64,000 nt of DNA from Skermanella stibiiresistens SB22. Its GTDB lineage: Bacteria; Pseudomonadota; Alphaproteobacteria; Azospirillales; Azospirillaceae. The notes below the pieces were generated by a model. The model did not search any database, was not told where the DNA came from, and saw only the letters and a program-made list of their open reading frames with translations. Shown piece after piece: positions 30,739 through 39,727 of this stretch; position 1 is the first letter of the stretch; each line of letters opens with the position of its first letter. The stretch is from the NCBI RefSeq assembly GCF_000576635.1, contig NZ_AVFL01000004.1, positions 248,001 to 312,000 of the forward strand, read 5' to 3'. The translations under genes and the position numbers were made by a program.

Positions 30739-32106
30739 ATGTTTCTTGATGAGACGGCGTCGATCGGCCGGAACGAGCCCCGGCTTGGCAATGGGGTGGC
30801 GGTCACCGACATCGACGGTGACGGAGCCTGCGAGTTCGTCGTCGCGGGCCATGGCTGCGCCAACCTGGTCCTAAAATGGGACGGTAAGCGGCTGGTCGAC
30901 ATCGCCGATCCGGTGATCGCCGACAGCCAGCGGAACGCCATCGGCCTGTGCGCCGCCGACGCCGATGGCGACGGCCGCGAGGAGCTTTACGTCCTCAACT
31001 CGGAAAGCGCCGCCGGGAGCGGACGGTTCGGTGACCGGCTGTTCGCCTGTTTCGGCAAGCGCTGGCTGGACCTGTTCGCGCAGCCGGAGAACTTCGCCGT
31101 GATCAACCAGACGGTGGGACGCTCGGTCGCCTGCGTCGACCGGGCGGGCACCGGCAAGTACGGTTTCGTCGTCGCCAACAAGGGCGGGCGCTTCCGGCTG
31201 TACGAGTTCGACCGGCGCGGCCACGTCATGGACATGGCGGAGGAGGTCGGCATCGACCTGGAGGGTGCTGGACGGGCGCTGGTCAGCCTGCCGCTGGTGT
31301 CGGAGCGGATGGACATCTTCGCCGCCAACGACCACGGTCCCAACTTCCTGTTCCGCAACCTGGGCGACGGGACTTTCGAGGAGATCGCGGCCGAATGGGG
31401 CGTCGCCGACCCGCTGGGGCAGGGCAGGGGAGTCGCGGTGCTGGACGCCGATGGCGACGGGCTGTTCGATCTGGTGTGCGGCAACTGGCAGGGACGGCAC
31501 AGGCTGTTCATGCAGCGGGCCGGCGGCGGATTCGTCGAGTCGGCGCCGGAGGACATGGCGGAGCCTTCACGGGTGCGGACCGTCATCGCGGCGGATTTCG
31601 ACAATGACGGGTACGAGGAGATCCTGTTCAACAATCTGGGCCAGCCCAACCGGCTGTTCGCCTGGACCAACGACCGCTGGACCGAGGCCGAGATCGGCGA
31701 CGCGGAGGAGCCCCATGGCCATGGGACGGGGGCGGCGGTCGCGGATATCGATGGCGATGGCAGGCTGGAACTGCTGATCTCGCATGGCGGGACGGGTCCC
31801 CAGCCGCTTGGCTTCTACCGGCCTTATCCGAACGACAATGGCTGGCTGCGGGTGATGCCCCTGACGGCGGCGGGAGCGCCGGCGCGGGGTGCCGTCGTGA
31901 CCTGCACGGCGCGCGGACGGACCCAGCGGCGGGTGATCTGCGCCGGCAGCGGTTATCTGTGCCAGATGGAGCCGGTGGCGCATTTCGGGCTGGGCGCCGT
32001 CCACTCGGTCGAGCGGGTCGAGGTGCGCTGGCCCGATGGCGCGACGCGGACCGTCGAGCACCCACACGCCAACCGGATGGTGCGGGTCGAGCATCCGGGC
32101 CACTGA
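30739..32106 (+). CDS. FG-GAP/VCBS repeat-containing protein
   Basis: Repeat protein of 455 residues, function unknown. It has at least five Ca-binding-loop-like units of the form DxDxDG spaced 40-70 residues apart: VTDIDGDGACE, AADADGDGREE, VLDADGDGLFD, AADFDNDGYEE, VADIDGDGRLE. These suggest a seven-bladed beta-propeller. The C-terminus (RRVICAGSGYLCQ...VEVRWPDG) is the ASPIC/UnbV domain seen in CRTAC1-type proteins. No signal peptide can be seen from ATG 30739 (GGGGAGAGGA upstream), which is odd for a propeller of this kind. It is followed by dgcN. Confidence 0.85.
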   Translation: MFLDETASIGRNEPRLGNGVAVTDIDGDGACEFVVAGHGCANLVLKWDGKRLVDIADPVIADSQRNAIGLCAADADGDGREELYVLNSESAAGSGRFGDRLFACFGKRWLDLFAQPENFAVINQTVGRSVACVDRAGTGKYGFVVANKGGRFRLYEFDRRGHVMDMAEEVGIDLEGAGRALVSLPLVSERMDIFAANDHGPNFLFRNLGDGTFEEIAAEWGVADPLGQGRGVAVLDADGDGLFDLVCGNWQGRHRLFMQRAGGGFVESAPEDMAEPSRVRTVIAADFDNDGYEEILFNNLGQPNRLFAWTNDRWTEAEIGDAEEPHGHGTGAAVADIDGDGRLELLISHGGTGPQPLGFYRPYPNDNGWLRVMPLTAAGAPARGAVVTCTARGRTQRRVICAGSGYLCQMEPVAHFGLGAVHSVERVEVRWPDGATRTVEHPHANRMVRVEHPGH

Positions 32107-32214
32107 GGGATTGGATGCCGAGGGATTGGTTCGCGCTGGTCAGCGCCGTTCAATGGACTAGACTGTGACCAATCGGCTTGTTCCGATCTGGACTACCCGT
32201 GATGGAGAAGACCC

Positions 32215-33213
32215 TTGGCGATTGCCCACCCCTACCTGCTGTTCCTTGGCGACGCGCCCGACGCCTTGTCGGCCAAGACCGCCGACGGCGTCGCGCGCTG
32301 GCGCCGTGACTGGTGCGTCGGCCAGTTGCGCCTGGACGGCTGCAAGGCCGACTTGGGCCTGCCCGACAAGAGCCTGGAGGAGGCGGCGGCCGAGGGCGCC
32401 AAGACCCTGATCATCGGCGTCGCCAACCGGGGCGGCAAGTTCGCTCCCGCTTGGCAGGAGAGCATGCTGAAGGCGCTCGACCTGGGCATGGACATCGCCA
32501 GCGGGCTGCACAACAAGATCACCGACCTCCCGGCGGTGGCGGCCAAGGCCAAGGAGTTGGGCCGGTCGCTCCACGACGTCCGGCATCCGACGCGCGAGTT
32601 CGAGATCGGCACGGGCGAGCGGCGGACCGGCAAGCGGCTGCTGGCGGTCGGCACCGACTGCTCGATCGGCAAGATGTTCACGGCGCTGGCGCTGGAGAAG
32701 GAGATGCGGGCGCGCGGCATGAACGCCGACTTCCGCGCCACCGGGCAGACCGGCATCCTGATCGCCGGCGACGGCGTCTCGATCGACGCGGTGGTGTCGG
32801 ACTTCGTCTCCGGCGCGGTCGAGTTCCTGACCCCGGCGAACGACCCCGATCACTGGGACGTGGTCGAGGGGCAGGCGTCGCTGCTGCATCCGAGCTACGC
32901 GGGGGTGACGCTGGCGCTCGTCCATGGCGCCCAGCCGGACGTGATGGTGATGTGCCACGAGCCAACCCGGCCGCACATGCGCGGGCTGCCGAACCGAACG
33001 GTGCCGGACATCAAGGACTGTATCGCGGTCCACGAGGCGGCGGCGCGCGTGACCAATCCGCACGCCAAGGTGATCGGCTTCAGCGTCAACACGGCGGCGA
33101 TGGACCAGGCCGAGGCGGAGAAGTACCTGAAGGACCTGGCGGACCAGTTCGGCATGCCGGCGGTCGATCCGGTCCGGATGGGCGTCGCCCCGATCGTCGA
33201 CCTGCTGGGTTGA
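32215..33213 (+). CDS. dgcN: DUF1611 protein DgcN (D-amino acid N-acetyltransferase)
   Basis: Cytoplasmic protein of 332 residues in the DUF1611 family, linked to N-acetylation of D-glutamate for its catabolism by DgcN-DgcA. Start TTG 32215 with GGAGAAG upstream. A P-loop-like segment VGTDCSIGKMFTALAL (about 145-160), the motif RATGQTGILIAGDGVSID, and SGAVEFLTPANDPDHW are the family landmarks. The next gene, dgcA, starts 5 bp after its stop. The order dgcN-dgcA is that described for marine alpha- and gammaproteobacterial D-glutamate utilisation. Confidence 0.85.
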   Translation: MAIAHPYLLFLGDAPDALSAKTADGVARWRRDWCVGQLRLDGCKADLGLPDKSLEEAAAEGAKTLIIGVANRGGKFAPAWQESMLKALDLGMDIASGLHNKITDLPAVAAKAKELGRSLHDVRHPTREFEIGTGERRTGKRLLAVGTDCSIGKMFTALALEKEMRARGMNADFRATGQTGILIAGDGVSIDAVVSDFVSGAVEFLTPANDPDHWDVVEGQASLLHPSYAGVTLALVHGAQPDVMVMCHEPTRPHMRGLPNRTVPDIKDCIAVHEAAARVTNPHAKVIGFSVNTAAMDQAEAEKYLKDLADQFGMPAVDPVRMGVAPIVDLLG

Positions 33214-33218
33214 CGGAC

Positions 33219-34220
33219 ATGGTGGGCGCATCCGCGAAACGCACCCTGTCCGTCCGCCGCGAGGTCTTTCCGATCCGCGGCACCTTCCGCATTTCGCGCG
33301 GCGCCAAGACCGAGGCCCATGTGGTGGTGGCCGAGATCGACGATGGCGGCGTCGTCGGCCGGGGCGAGTGCGTGCCCTATGCCCGCTATGGCGAGAGCAT
33401 GGACTCGGTGGTGGAGCAGATCGAGGGCGTGGCTAGCGCCATAGCGGCGGGGCTGGACCAGGAGGGCCTGCTCGACGCCCTGCCGGCCGGCGCCGCCCGC
33501 AACGCGGTGGACTGCGCGCTGTGGGATCTCTCCTGCAAGCTGACCGGGCAGCCGATCTGGCAGGTGGCCGATCTGGAGGCGCCGCTGGCGCCGGTCGTGA
33601 CGGCCTACACGCTGAGCCTGGACACCGTGGAGAACATGGCCGCCGCCGCGCGCGCCTCCGCCCGGCGGCCGCTGTTGAAGCTGAAGCTGACGGGCGACGG
33701 CGACCTGGAGCGGGTGACGGCGGTGCGGGAGAACGCTCCCGACGCCCGGCTGATCGTGGACGCCAACGAGGGCTGGACGCTGGAGCACCTGAAGCGCTAC
33801 GGCGACGCCTTCGCCAAGCTGGCGGTCGAGCTGATCGAGCAGCCGCTGCCCGCGGGTCGGGATGACGACCTGCTGGGGTTCGAGTGCCCCGTTCCGCTGG
33901 GCGCCGACGAGTCCTGCCATGACCGCTCGACGCTGGACGAGCTGCGCGGCAAGTACCAGGTGGTCAACATCAAGCTGGACAAGACGGGCGGGCTGACCGA
34001 GGCGATGCGGCTGAAGGCCGCCGCCGAGGCCGCCGGCTTCGACATCATGGTCGGCTGCATGCTGGCGAGTTCGCTGGCCATGGCGCCCGGCGTGGTGATC
34101 GCCCAAGGCGCCAAGCTGGTCGACCTGGACGGGCCGCTGCTGCTGGCCGAGGATCGGAAGCCCGGGCTGCGGTTCGAGGGCGAGACGGTGTTTCCGCCGG
34201 AGCCAAGCCTGTGGGGATGA
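33219..34220 (+). CDS. dgcA: N-acetyl-D-glutamate racemase DgcA (enolase superfamily dipeptide epimerase type)
   Basis: Enolase-superfamily racemase, 333 residues. The catalytic Lys pair is LKLKLTG (about residue 150) and NIKLDKTGG. The metal ligands are in IVDANEGW, LIEQPLP and GADESCHD, in order. With DgcN it turns D-glutamate via N-acetyl-D-glutamate into the L form, feeding central metabolism. ATG 33219 follows DgcN closely. Without the neighbour it would be called L-Ala-D/L-Glu epimerase; the dgcN linkage prefers DgcA. Confidence 0.88.
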   Translation: MVGASAKRTLSVRREVFPIRGTFRISRGAKTEAHVVVAEIDDGGVVGRGECVPYARYGESMDSVVEQIEGVASAIAAGLDQEGLLDALPAGAARNAVDCALWDLSCKLTGQPIWQVADLEAPLAPVVTAYTLSLDTVENMAAAARASARRPLLKLKLTGDGDLERVTAVRENAPDARLIVDANEGWTLEHLKRYGDAFAKLAVELIEQPLPAGRDDDLLGFECPVPLGADESCHDRSTLDELRGKYQVVNIKLDKTGGLTEAMRLKAAAEAAGFDIMVGCMLASSLAMAPGVVIAQGAKLVDLDGPLLLAEDRKPGLRFEGETVFPPEPSLWG

Positions 34221-34253
34221 GAGGGTGGGGATGACGGGGCGGGGAGTGGGATC

Positions 34254-35963
34254 ATGGGCGTGACGCGCGACGATCTGGGCCGCCGCATCGATCAGGCGTT
34301 GGGGCGGACCAAGGCCGATCTGGTGATCAAGGATACCCGGTTCCTCAACGTGGTGACCGGCGAGATCGCCGAGGGCGACATCGCCGTGTGCGGCGACGTG
34401 ATCGTCGGCACCTATGAGAGCTACGAGGGCGAGACGGTGATCGACGGGCGCGATCTGATCGCGGTGCCGGGATTCATCGACACCCACGTCCATTGCGAGA
34501 GCACGCTGGTGACCCCGGCGGAGTTCGACCGCTGCGTGCTGCCGCGCGGCACCACGACGGCGATCTGCGATCCGCACGAGATCTGCAACGTGCTGGGCGA
34601 GGAGGGGCTGAGGTATTTCCTCGACAGCTCGACCGGGCTCGCCATGGATCTGCGGGTCCAGCTGTCGTCCTGCGTGCCCGCGACCGAGCTGGAGACCTCG
34701 GGCGCGCGGCTGGAGGCGGCGGATCTGATCCGGCATCGCGGCCACCCCCAGGTGATCGGGCTGGCCGAGTTCATGAACTTCCCCGGCGTGCTGCACAAGG
34801 ACCCGGGCGTGCTCGACAAGCTGGCGGCGTTCCAAGGCGGCCACATCGACGGGCATAGCCCGCTGGTGACCGGCCGCGATCTCAACGCCTATCTATCGTG
34901 CGGCATCCGGAACTGCCACGAGACGACCAGCGTCGAGGAGGCGCGGGAGAAGCTGCGGAAGGGCATGCAGGTGCTGATCCGCGACGGCAGCGTGTCGAAG
35001 GACGTCAACGCGCTGGCCCCGATCATCGACGCGTTGACCTCGCCGTTCCTGGGCTTCTGCACCGACGACCGCAACCCGCTCGACATCGCCGAGGAGGGCC
35101 ACATAGACCACCTGATCCGGCGCTCGATCGCGCTGGGGGCGCCGCTGGAGTCGGTCTACCGGGCGGCGACGTGGTCGGCGGCGCGGGGCTTCGGGCTGAC
35201 CGACCGCGGGCTGATCGCGCCCGGCTTCCGGGCCGACATCGCGCTGCTCGACGATCTGGCCGATTGCCGCGTCAACTCGGTGATCCGGAGCGGCCGGCTG
35301 GTCGGTCCGGAGAGCTTCGAGGGACGGCGGATCGTGCCGCCGGTGGGACTTCGGTCACTCAAGCTCGACCCGGTGACGCCGGAGGTGTTCCGGACCCCGT
35401 CGGGTGGGCCGTCAGGGCCGGTGATCGGGCTGATCCCGGGCAAGATCCTGACCGAGCACCTGACCGCCAGCCTGCCGTACCGCGACGGCCTGCGCCATCC
35501 CGATCCGGACGCCGACATCCTCAAGGTCTGCGTGCTGAGCCGCCACGGCACCAACCGCAACGTCGGCCGCGGCTTCGTCAAGGGCTTCGGCTTGCGGCGC
35601 GGCGCGCTGGCGTCGAGCGTCGGCCATGACAGCCACAACGTCATCGTGGTGGGAGCGGATGACGGCGACATGGCGGTGGCGGTCAACCGGCTGATCGAGC
35701 TGCAGGGCGGCTTCGTCGCGGTGCTCGATGGGGTGGTGGTCGGCGAACTGGCCCTGCCGATGGCCGGCCTGATCAGCGACCTGAGCTTCGAGGAGGTCGA
35801 ACACCAGTTGACGGCGTTGCGCTTGGCGGTCAAGGGCATGGGCTGCCCGTTGGCGGAGCCGTTCCTGCAATTGGCCTTCCTGCCCCTGCCGGTGATCCCT
35901 CACCTGAAGATCACCGACATGGGTCTGGTGGATGTCGACCGCTTCGAACTGATCCCGGCTTGA
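34254..35963 (+). CDS. ade: adenine deaminase
   Basis: Amidohydrolase converting adenine to hypoxanthine and ammonia, 569 residues. Metal motif DTHVHCESTLVTP, then CDPHEICNVLG, HIDGHSPLV, NCHETTSVEEA, and FCTDDRNP carry the conserved metal-binding and catalytic residues. The C-terminal part has the adenine deaminase pattern GHDSHNVIVVG. The ATG lies 33 bp after dgcA, so it may be the last gene of that unit. The purine function adds nitrogen salvage to the D-glutamate genes. Confidence 0.94.
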   Translation: MGVTRDDLGRRIDQALGRTKADLVIKDTRFLNVVTGEIAEGDIAVCGDVIVGTYESYEGETVIDGRDLIAVPGFIDTHVHCESTLVTPAEFDRCVLPRGTTTAICDPHEICNVLGEEGLRYFLDSSTGLAMDLRVQLSSCVPATELETSGARLEAADLIRHRGHPQVIGLAEFMNFPGVLHKDPGVLDKLAAFQGGHIDGHSPLVTGRDLNAYLSCGIRNCHETTSVEEAREKLRKGMQVLIRDGSVSKDVNALAPIIDALTSPFLGFCTDDRNPLDIAEEGHIDHLIRRSIALGAPLESVYRAATWSAARGFGLTDRGLIAPGFRADIALLDDLADCRVNSVIRSGRLVGPESFEGRRIVPPVGLRSLKLDPVTPEVFRTPSGGPSGPVIGLIPGKILTEHLTASLPYRDGLRHPDPDADILKVCVLSRHGTNRNVGRGFVKGFGLRRGALASSVGHDSHNVIVVGADDGDMAVAVNRLIELQGGFVAVLDGVVVGELALPMAGLISDLSFEEVEHQLTALRLAVKGMGCPLAEPFLQLAFLPLPVIPHLKITDMGLVDVDRFELIPA

Positions 35964-35969
35964 GGGGCG

Positions 35970-36578
35970 TCAACCCGCCCGTTCGACGGCCAGTTTGACG
36001 TCGGCGTGGAACAGGGGTTCCTCGACGCGGTTACCGCGCAGGATGTAGCTGGGGTGGAAGGTCGGGACGACGATGGCGCCGTCCAGCAGGCGGCAGGGGA
36101 GTTCCTGGCCGCGCAGGGCCGTGATGCCGCTCTGGCCGGTCAGCGCCCACAGGGGCGTGCGGCCCAGGGCGATTATCACCGCTGGCCTGATCTCCGCCAG
36201 GGTCTTCCGCAGGTGCTCGATCTCGCCGGCGTATTGGGCGAGGCAGTAGTCGGAGGTGCCCATCGGGCCCAGGTCCTCGGCGATCCCGACTCCCATCTTG
36301 CGCGCCTTGGTGCGCGACGAGAAGAAGTGGCCGACCTTGTTGCCGGGCGGCTGGTGGCGGAAGGTGTTGCCGACCAGACAGGTGGCGCGGTCCAGCCCGA
36401 CGGATTTCAGGTTCTCGTCGAGCATGCGGCCGCTGACGCCGACGAAAGGCCTCCCGGTGCGGGCCTCTTCGGCGCCGGGGGCCTCGCCGATGATGGCGAT
36501 CCTGCCCCCGGCTGAGTCTTTGGTGGGATACTGGTAGTCGACGAAGGGAAGTTCGCCGGCGGTCGGTAGATCGGTCAC
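35970..36578 (-). CDS. uracil-DNA glycosylase family 4-like protein without Fe-S cysteines
   Basis: Base excision enzyme of the UDG superfamily, 202 residues. Motif 1 GEAPGAEEARTGRPFVG and motif 2 FHPSYILR match the active-site motifs of family 4. Cysteines are few and do not form the four-Cys cluster site of family 4 (about two occur in the middle). The segment RHQPPGNKVGHFFSSRTKAR is an uncommon variant of the family's CrPPxNR loop. It overlaps the methyltransferase gene by four bases, ATGA type. Activity on uracil is inferred from motifs. Confidence 0.8.
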   Translation of the reverse strand: MTDLPTAGELPFVDYQYPTKDSAGGRIAIIGEAPGAEEARTGRPFVGVSGRMLDENLKSVGLDRATCLVGNTFRHQPPGNKVGHFFSSRTKARKMGVGIAEDLGPMGTSDYCLAQYAGEIEHLRKTLAEIRPAVIIALGRTPLWALTGQSGITALRGQELPCRLLDGAIVVPTFHPSYILRGNRVEEPLFHADVKLAVERAG

Positions 36579-37279
36579 TGTGTCGGCTTTCGCAGCAGGT
36601 TGACGCGGATCGGCTGGTCGAACCAGAACGCGCCCTCCCGCCGTTCCGCGACACTGTCGAACAGCGCGCGCAGTTCCGCGTCACGGTCGCGGATCAACGT
36701 GGAGCGGGTCGGATCGACGCCGGCCATCCGGTTGGCGAAGCCCTCGTAGTCGTCGAGCCTCACCGGATTGAAGTAGAACAGTTCATCCGCCGATTCCAGC
36801 ACGCGCACCGCCTTGATCGCGGCGTGGGCCAAGGCCCGGACCTCCGTCTCGTCGTCGACCAGCTTGGTGAGTTCGAAATAGCCGCCGGTCGGCTCCGGTT
36901 CATGCACGATGGCGATGCCGCCGGGCTTCAGCACGCGCGCCGCCTCCCGCAGGGCCTTGCCCATGTGGGCGCCCGGGACGTGGTGCAGGCTGTTCAGGAA
37001 GATGACGGCGTCAGCGTCGTTGTCGGGCAGCGGCAGGTCCTCGCCGACGCCCTTGAGGAAGCGCTCCCCGGCGACCGGCGCGGCGGCGCGGGCCTTCGAC
37101 AGCGCCTCGTCCAGGATCTCGACGCCGGTGACATGGGCGCCCCGCTTGGCCAGGGCCCGCGCCAGCGCGCCCTCGCCGCAGCCGACATCGACGACCCGGG
37201 CGCCAGCCAGCGGGATGATGTCGGCGATCACATCCAACGTCTTCCGGCGCGGGTAGGGGGGGCGTGTCTGGTCGGCCAT
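36575..37279 (-). CDS. class I SAM-dependent methyltransferase
   Basis: Methyltransferase of 234 residues, substrate unknown. SAM-binding motif I is VVDVGCGEGALARAL (about 29-43). Motif II-like acidic residue is GVEILDEAL, and motif III region DADAVIFLNSLHHVPG. The latter half (VRLDDYEGFANRM) resembles the UbiE/Methyltransf_11 group. Start ATG 37279 (MADQTRPPYP) has GAGAGGAA upstream; an ATG at 37321 in the same frame is possible. It is coupled to the downstream UDG-like gene. Confidence 0.85.
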   Translation of the reverse strand: MADQTRPPYPRRKTLDVIADIIPLAGARVVDVGCGEGALARALAKRGAHVTGVEILDEALSKARAAAPVAGERFLKGVGEDLPLPDNDADAVIFLNSLHHVPGAHMGKALREAARVLKPGGIAIVHEPEPTGGYFELTKLVDDETEVRALAHAAIKAVRVLESADELFYFNPVRLDDYEGFANRMAGVDPTRSTLIRDRDAELRALFDSVAERREGAFWFDQPIRVNLLRKPTQ

Positions 37280-37392
37280 CTCGTCATTTCCTCTCGGCTC
37301 GGCGTTCCCTCCCTCGGACATGACGGGGGGATCATTGGAACAGCTTTTGGTCCAACGAAGCGGGATACGCAAGGTCGACGGGGAGGGGACCG

Positions 37393-37779
37393 TCAGGCGC
37401 TGAGGTCGAGGACGCCGCCTTGCGGTCCCTGGCCGATGGTGCGGGCACGGGCGGCGGCCGACGCCATGCTGTCGACGTTGCGCTGGTCGGATGACTTCAT
37501 CTCGGTCACGAAGGCGCTGGTCGCACCGGTCAGCGTCGGGACGCGGGCACCGGGCTGGGTCGAGGCGTTGTTCCGCTCGAGCGCTTTCCTGTCGTCGCCG
37601 ACGATGGAACTGGTGATGCCGGTCAGCGGCTCGGTCTTGGCGTTGACCTTCATGCCGTTGTTGGTGGCGGCGACCTGCCGGTTGACGTCCTGGTTGAACG
37701 CCTGGGTCTGTGGTGTCAGGTCCCGGACCTTCGGGGCCGCCCGCATCAGTTCGGGCGAGATCGGGGATGCGGCAACCAC
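37393..37779 (-). CDS. hypothetical protein, Ala/Thr/Ser-rich
   Basis: A 128-residue soluble protein not matching any family I recognise. GTG 37779 with CGGAG upstream gives the start MVAASPISPELM; the frame stays open upstream to 37971 without a plausible start. The low-complexity composition (many Ala, Thr, Ser, few aromatics) and C-terminus ARARTIGQGPQGGVLDLSA suggest a flexible protein. It is separated from the methyltransferase start by about 110 bp. It could be an accessory flagellar or small regulatory protein, but there is no direct evidence. Confidence 0.5.
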   Translation of the reverse strand: MVAASPISPELMRAAPKVRDLTPQTQAFNQDVNRQVAATNNGMKVNAKTEPLTGITSSIVGDDRKALERNNASTQPGARVPTLTGATSAFVTEMKSSDQRNVDSMASAAARARTIGQGPQGGVLDLSA

Positions 37780-37932
37780 GGCGGAACTCCGGTGTCCAGC
37801 GAAGACTATCCTTATATTAGCCGATTCTTCAGGATTAATCCATACATCTTGATCGTGGTCGGTGCTGTCACTCTCGAGTTTGGGGTTGCGCGGTATGCAG
37901 TCGATGGGGTACACGCGGGCCAGCATCAAGAG

Positions 37933-38073
37933 TTGGGCTGGCGCCCAACACCAACCTGCCTTCCCGGGCAAGGTGGTGGCTTCCCGCGGGAAGCGATGCG
38001 GCCTGAACCGGCAATCATACGGGAACGAGCCGCCGCGTCAGCCCTCCTCGGCACCTGAGCCAGGAGGGTTTTT
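37933..38073 (+). promoter_or_regulatory. structured leader with hairpin masking a ribosome site
   Basis: On the + strand, several strong hairpins follow one another: TTGGGCTGGCGCCCAA (37933-37948), ACCTGCCTTCCCGGGCAAGGT (about 37962-37982) and CTTCCCGCGGGAAG. The last, 38042-38068, pairs CCCTCCT with AGGAGGG, the Shine-Dalgarno of the next gene, and is followed by TTTTT. The folded form would block ribosome binding or end transcription. No known riboswitch consensus was recognised. Confidence 0.5.
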
Positions 38074-38075
38074 CC

Positions 38076-38366
38076 ATGTCTGAACGTCAGCCCGTCGCCC
38101 CGGCGACCATCCCGCTTTGCGGTCCCGCCGACACGCTCGAACTGATCGCCGGCGGCAGCCGGGCCACGGCGCGCGAGCCGGATCGGTGCGAGTGGGTGTT
38201 TGGCGCGGTCCACCGGGGCTTCGGCACCTGGACCCACCTTTATCTCGTGATCGAGTCGAGCCGGCTGGGCCGCTCGGAGATCCGGCTGAGCCTGGTCCTG
38301 GAGGGTGATAGGCTGGACGAGGCGCGCCGCCGCGCCGTCGCCGGTTGGTGGCGACCTGTCGACTGA
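38076..38366 (+). CDS. small hypothetical protein
   Basis: A 96-residue soluble protein of unknown function with a strong AGGAGGG ribosome site eight bases upstream. The fold seems mixed alpha/beta: a beta segment around CEWVFGAVHRGFGTWTHLYLVI, then a charged helix (LDEARRRAVAGWW). It is the only gene expressed from the structured leader at 37933-38073. The aminotransferase that follows is on the opposite strand. Confidence 0.6.
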   Translation: MSERQPVAPATIPLCGPADTLELIAGGSRATAREPDRCEWVFGAVHRGFGTWTHLYLVIESSRLGRSEIRLSLVLEGDRLDEARRRAVAGWWRPVD

Positions 38367-38381
38367 ACTTCCGTCTTGGTC

Positions 38382-39569
38382 TCAGTCCCGGCCGGCCAGC
38401 GCCTCGACCAGCCGACCGATCTCCTCCTCGGTGTTGTAGTAGTGGACCGAGGCGCGGACCATTTCTGTCAAGCCGCGCGCGTCCATGTCGAGCCGGGTGG
38501 AGGGCGCCGCCGTGACGGAGACGTTGATGCCGCGCGCCGCCAGATCGCGCTTGATCTCCGCCGCGGGCCGGGGCGCCGTGAAGGTGACGATGCCGCAGCG
38601 GACCTCGCCCAGGTCGCGGATGGTGTGGCCGGGCAGGGCGGCGATGCGGCGGCGCAGGCTCTCCGCCAGTTCCGCGACACGTTCCCAAATGGCGTCCAGG
38701 CCCCAGCCAAGCGCGTAATCGACCGCGACGCCAAGGCCGATCTGGGCGGCCACGTTGCTTTCCCAGTTCTCGAAGCGGCGGGCGTCGGGGCGCAATTCGT
38801 AGCGGTCGGCCGAGACCCAGGTGGCCGCGTGGTTGTCGAGCATCGGCGGCTCCAGGCGCTCCAGCAGCGATTTCCGGACATGGAGGAAGCCGGTGCCGCG
38901 CGGCGCCCGCAGGAACTTGCGGCCGGTCGCCGACAACATGTCGCAGCCGATTTCCTGGACGTCGACCGGCATCTGTCCCACCGTTTGGCAGGCGTCGAGC
39001 AGATAGGGGATGCCATGCGCCCGCGCGATCCGTCCGACGGCCGCCGCAGGGTTGACCAGCCCGCCATTGGTCGGGATGTGGGTGATCGAGATCAGCTTGA
39101 CCGTCCGGCCGGCGGGGTCGGGCCGCACCATGTTGGCGAGCGCCGCCACGTCGAGCTGGCCATGGGCGTCGTTCGGCACCACCTCGATCACCGCTCCGGT
39201 CCGCTTGGCGACCTGGAGGTAGGGGATGAAGTTGCTGGAATACTCCGACATGGCCGTGACGATCCGATCGCCGGGGCCGAACGGCAGCGAGTAGAACGCC
39301 ATGTCCCAGCCGACCGTCGCGTTCTCCACGATCGCCACCTCGTCCCGGCCGCAGTTGATCAGGCTGGCGATGGCGTCGTAGGTTCGCTCGATCTTGGCGG
39401 AAGCTTGGGCCGCCGCCTCGTAGCCGCCGATCCGCGCCTCCAGTTCCAGGTGCGAGATCACGGCGTCGAGCACGGGACGCGGCGGTAGGGCGGCCCCCGC
39501 GTTGTTGAGGTGGATCACATGATCGGTTCCGGGCGTTTCGGCCCGCGCCCGTTCCACATCCAGTTTCAT
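38382..39569 (-). CDS. class V PLP-dependent aminotransferase
   Basis: Pyridoxal-phosphate enzyme of 395 residues in the aminotransferase class V fold (cysteine desulfurase/isopenicillin epimerase-like). The PLP lysine is in [30 protein letters not shown] and [15 protein letters not shown] are the conserved core. Start ATG 39569 has GAGAAG upstream. The neighbours give no metabolic context, so the substrate is open; family members include kynureninase-like and epimerase-type enzymes. Confidence 0.88.
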   Translation of the reverse strand: MKLDVERARAETPGTDHVIHLNNAGAALPPRPVLDAVISHLELEARIGGYEAAAQASAKIERTYDAIASLINCGRDEVAIVENATVGWDMAFYSLPFGPGDRIVTAMSEYSSNFIPYLQVAKRTGAVIEVVPNDAHGQLDVAALANMVRPDPAGRTVKLISITHIPTNGGLVNPAAAVGRIARAHGIPYLLDACQTVGQMPVDVQEIGCDMLSATGRKFLRAPRGTGFLHVRKSLLERLEPPMLDNHAATWVSADRYELRPDARRFENWESNVAAQIGLGVAVDYALGWGLDAIWERVAELAESLRRRIAALPGHTIRDLGEVRCGIVTFTAPRPAAEIKRDLAARGINVSVTAAPSTRLDMDARGLTEMVRASVHYYNTEEEIGRLVEALAGRD

Positions 39570-39727
39570 GATCTTCTCGGTCGCTCGCCAGGGGATGCCA
39601 AACCCAACTCCAATAGCGCACTGTCGGGCGCCCGACAAACGGGGCAACCGCGCATCGCCTTCATTTTCCGGAACACTGACCCGCCGATGGTGTTGATTTG
39701 CGGCAAATGGGGCATGGAGTTACCGGG

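Noticed and set aside
32895-34856. 653-residue open frame opposite dgcN, dgcA and adenine deaminase
   Set aside because: Antisense shadow of three recognised enzymes.
37921-38075. Known riboswitch (cobalamin, TPP, SAM, glycine) in the structured leader
   Set aside because: No consensus boxes of these classes are seen.
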